6,501 bases of DNA from NCBI GenBank assembly GCA_002387725.1, contig DGKK01000051.1, positions 32,102 through 38,602 of the forward strand, written 5' to 3'. Shown piece by piece: positions 5,113 through 6,501 of this stretch (position 1 is its first letter; every line of letters begins with the position of its first letter). The DNA is from Nitrospirae bacterium UBA4572 (GTDB taxonomy: Bacteria; Nitrospirota; Leptospirillia; Leptospirillales; Leptospirillaceae). Made by a program: the position numbers and the translations under genes. The notes beneath the pieces are model-generated. The model was not told the DNA's origin and ran no database searches. It was given only the letters and a program-made list of their open reading frames with translations.

Positions 5113-6117
5113 TTACGGGATCGTAATCTCTCGCAAGAACTGAGCCGCCTCCTCGGGAGGAGTGGGGTTGATGTAGAACCCGGTTCCCCACTCGAATCCT
5201 GCCACCTGGGTCAGGGTCGGCATAATCTCGAAGTGCCAGTGGTAATAGTTGTCCGAGGCCTTGTCCTGCAGGGGAGCGGTATGCAGGATGAAGTTGTAGG
5301 GCGGATTCATGAGAGCCTTGTTGAGACGCTTGAGCACATCCAGAAAAATCTTCGCCAGCGCTTCGTATTGGGACTTCTGTCCCTCCTGGAAGGAGGAGGC
5401 ATGGCGCTTGGGAAGGATCCAGACCTCGAAGGGGAAGCGGGAGGCAAAGGGAGTGATCGCCACGAATTCCTGATTCTCGGCCACCAGGCGGGAGCCGTCC
5501 ATGATCTCCTGGCGAATGATGTCGCAGAAGATGCACCGTTCCTTCTCCTCGAAGTGCGACTTGGCGCCCAGCATCTCCTCGATCACCACCGTAGGGATGA
5601 CGGGGAGGGCGATGAGCTGGCTGTGGCTATGCTCGAGGGAGGCGCCGGCCGGCTCTCCATAGTTCTTGAAAATCATGATGTAACGGAATCGGGCATCCTT
5701 CTTGAGGTCGAGAATCCGGTCCCGATAGGCCCAGAGGAGATCCTCGAACTCCTTTTCCGAAAAGGAGGCGAGGGTCTTCCGGTGCTCGGGAGTCTCGATC
5801 ACCACCTCATGGGCCCCCACGCCGTTCATCTTGTCATAGAGGCCCACACCTTCACGGTCGAGGCTTCCTTCCACCATCAGGGCGGGGAATTTGTTGGGCA
5901 CCACCCGCAGGGTCCACCCGGGGGAGTTCGGCAGTCCCCCGTGAGGGCGATAGGCCAGGACTTCGGGAGGCGTCTTGTCCTCCTGGCCGGCACACAGGGG
6001 ACAGACCTGATAGCGGTATTCGCTCTTGAAGGCCTTGTAGTCGACCGGGCGGCGGCTCCGGGCCGTGGAGACGATGACCCAGCGACCGACGATGGGATCC
6101 TTTCTGAGATCAGGCAT
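5113..6117 (-). CDS. galT: Galactose-1-phosphate uridylyltransferase (or related hexose-1-phosphate nucleotidylyltransferase)
   Basis: The product has 334 residues, normal for GalT. The family moves UMP between hexose-1-phosphates through a histidine-UMP intermediate in the Leloir pathway. Visible marks are CPLC (39-42, zinc Cys pair), VVPNKFPAL (72-80), GAHEVVIETPEH (101-112), NYGEPAGASLEHSHSQL (152-168) with the H-x-H-x-Q active site (nucleophile His165 by comparison with E. coli His166), the C-terminal domain segment VAITPFASRFPFEVWILP (219-236), and YHWHFEI (292-298) with GTGFYINPTPPEEAA (311-325). I chose the ATG at 6117, giving MPDLRKDPIVGRWV, because AAGGAG lies 8 bases upstream and the family starts here; an ATG-initiated longer form from 6186 would add 23 unrelated residues. 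The start overlaps the upstream GH57 gene by 8 bases, implying translational coupling. No galK or galE is visible, so in this glucan cluster a glucose-1-phosphate or ADP-glucose reaction is possible. Confidence 0.9.
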   Translation of the reverse strand: MPDLRKDPIVGRWVIVSTARSRRPVDYKAFKSEYRYQVCPLCAGQEDKTPPEVLAYRPHGGLPNSPGWTLRVVPNKFPALMVEGSLDREGVGLYDKMNGVGAHEVVIETPEHRKTLASFSEKEFEDLLWAYRDRILDLKKDARFRYIMIFKNYGEPAGASLEHSHSQLIALPVIPTVVIEEMLGAKSHFEEKERCIFCDIIRQEIMDGSRLVAENQEFVAITPFASRFPFEVWILPKRHASSFQEGQKSQYEALAKIFLDVLKRLNKALMNPPYNFILHTAPLQDKASDNYYHWHFEIMPTLTQVAGFEWGTGFYINPTPPEEAAQFLREITIP

Positions 6118-6501
6118 GGACGAGGCTCCTTGCATCGGGTCCGCAAACGACGGTAATCGATCCCCCCTCGCCGAAGAGGCGGTCAAGGGAGAATCCCTGC
6201 ATGAACAGCGATCCCTGGAAGGTCTTTTCGAGGCCGGCCTCCGAAAGGGAGACAGTTTCTATGGGGCCGTGGACAAAACGGTCCGAGCCTGAAAGAAGGA
6301 CCCGGAAAGCCGTCTTCGACCAGGTGTCTTCGCCCTGGTAGCCGGTGACCTCCCCGTCGTCGCCCGTCTCGTCCCAGAAAGAGGATCCCGGTCGACCGTC
6401 CACCGAGAGCGTCCGTCCGGAATCGTGGCCCGCGAGGAGAGTCAGGGGAATCTCGACCCACAGCCTCTTCCCCTTCCAGGGGTCGGGAAAGGTTGACGTT
6501 C
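6110..6501 (-). CDS. C-terminal end of a GH57 4-alpha-glucanotransferase/alpha-amylase-type protein (runs off the right edge)
   Basis: The frame is open to the window's right edge and ends at TGA 6112-6110; 129 residues are visible. Segments such as LWVEIPLTLLAG (13-24) and especially GPIETVSLSEAGLEKTFQGS (78-97) resemble the C-terminal beta-sandwich (DUF1926-type) of GH57 4-alpha-glucanotransferases like the Thermococcus litoralis enzyme, where a closely similar TVS-SE-G-E--QGS motif precedes the end. The catalytic barrel is outside the window, so activity cannot be confirmed; alpha-amylase is the main alternative. Its last 8 bases contain the galT start, and galT's ribosome site lies inside this gene, so the two are one transcript. 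Family recall is from a single domain, so certainty is moderate. Confidence 0.68.
   Translation of the reverse strand, partial: TSTFPDPWKGKRLWVEIPLTLLAGHDSGRTLSVDGRPGSSFWDETGDDGEVTGYQGEDTWSKTAFRVLLSGSDRFVHGPIETVSLSEAGLEKTFQGSLFMQGFSLDRLFGEGGSITVVCGPDARSLVHA

Noticed and set aside
6118..6186. Longer galT start at 6186 (23 more residues)
   Set aside because: The extension lies inside the upstream GH57 coding region, has no family similarity, and the ATG at 6117 has AAGGAG 8 bases upstream.
1..6501. tRNA, rRNA, CRISPR array, insertion sequence or phage genes
   Set aside because: No cloverleaf or rRNA motifs, no spaced identical repeats and no transposase or integrase frames were seen; the only tandem repeat is coding.

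Overview
This is a GC-rich bacterial window built around cytoplasmic alpha-glucan (glycogen/maltodextrin) and sugar-phosphate metabolism. Five of the six genes are read on the minus strand. From right to left, in their direction of transcription, they are: the C-terminal end of a GH57 glucanotransferase/amylase-type protein (6110-6501, cut by the window edge); a galactose-1-phosphate uridylyltransferase (galT, 5113-6117) whose start lies inside the end of the previous gene; a class II fructose-bisphosphate-aldolase-like protein (3599-4978); a short-form GH57 1,4-alpha-glucan branching enzyme (1656-3239); and the N-terminal 318 residues of a GH15 glucoamylase-type enzyme (1-954, cut by the window edge). 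The only plus-strand gene is a small protein (1239-1610) that is almost entirely a 10-residue tandem repeat.

The metabolic reading is coherent. A GH57 transferase and a GH57 branching enzyme would rearrange and branch alpha-1,4-glucans. The GH15 enzyme would release glucose from non-reducing ends. GalT would interconvert hexose-1-phosphates and UDP-sugars, and the aldolase would link the products to glycolysis or gluconeogenesis. The glucoamylase and the branching enzyme start without any visible signal peptide, which fits an intracellular storage-polysaccharide system. This gene content occurs in several GC-rich, often autotrophic or thermophilic/acidophilic bacterial groups. A Nitrospirota (Leptospirillum-like) source is a guess, not something the sequence proves.

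Intergenic DNA: 955-1238 separates the divergent glucoamylase and repeat-protein genes, contains an AT-rich pocket with a perfect TATAAT, and has two small hairpins in the presumed leader. The 45-base gap 1611-1655 between two convergent stops holds a GC-rich hairpin. The 359-base gap 3240-3598 holds a 15-base palindrome and no convincing gene. The 134-base gap 4979-5112 holds a strong hairpin that shares 17 identical bases with a hairpin in the 955-1238 gap.

The least explained object is the repeat protein. It has eleven near-perfect 10-residue units (hydrophobic-acidic-Arg-Phe-basic-x-hydrophobic-Met-Ala-Glu), no Cys, His, Trp or Tyr, and about 11 percent Phe. Its 10-residue period does not fit a normal heptad or hendecad coiled coil.
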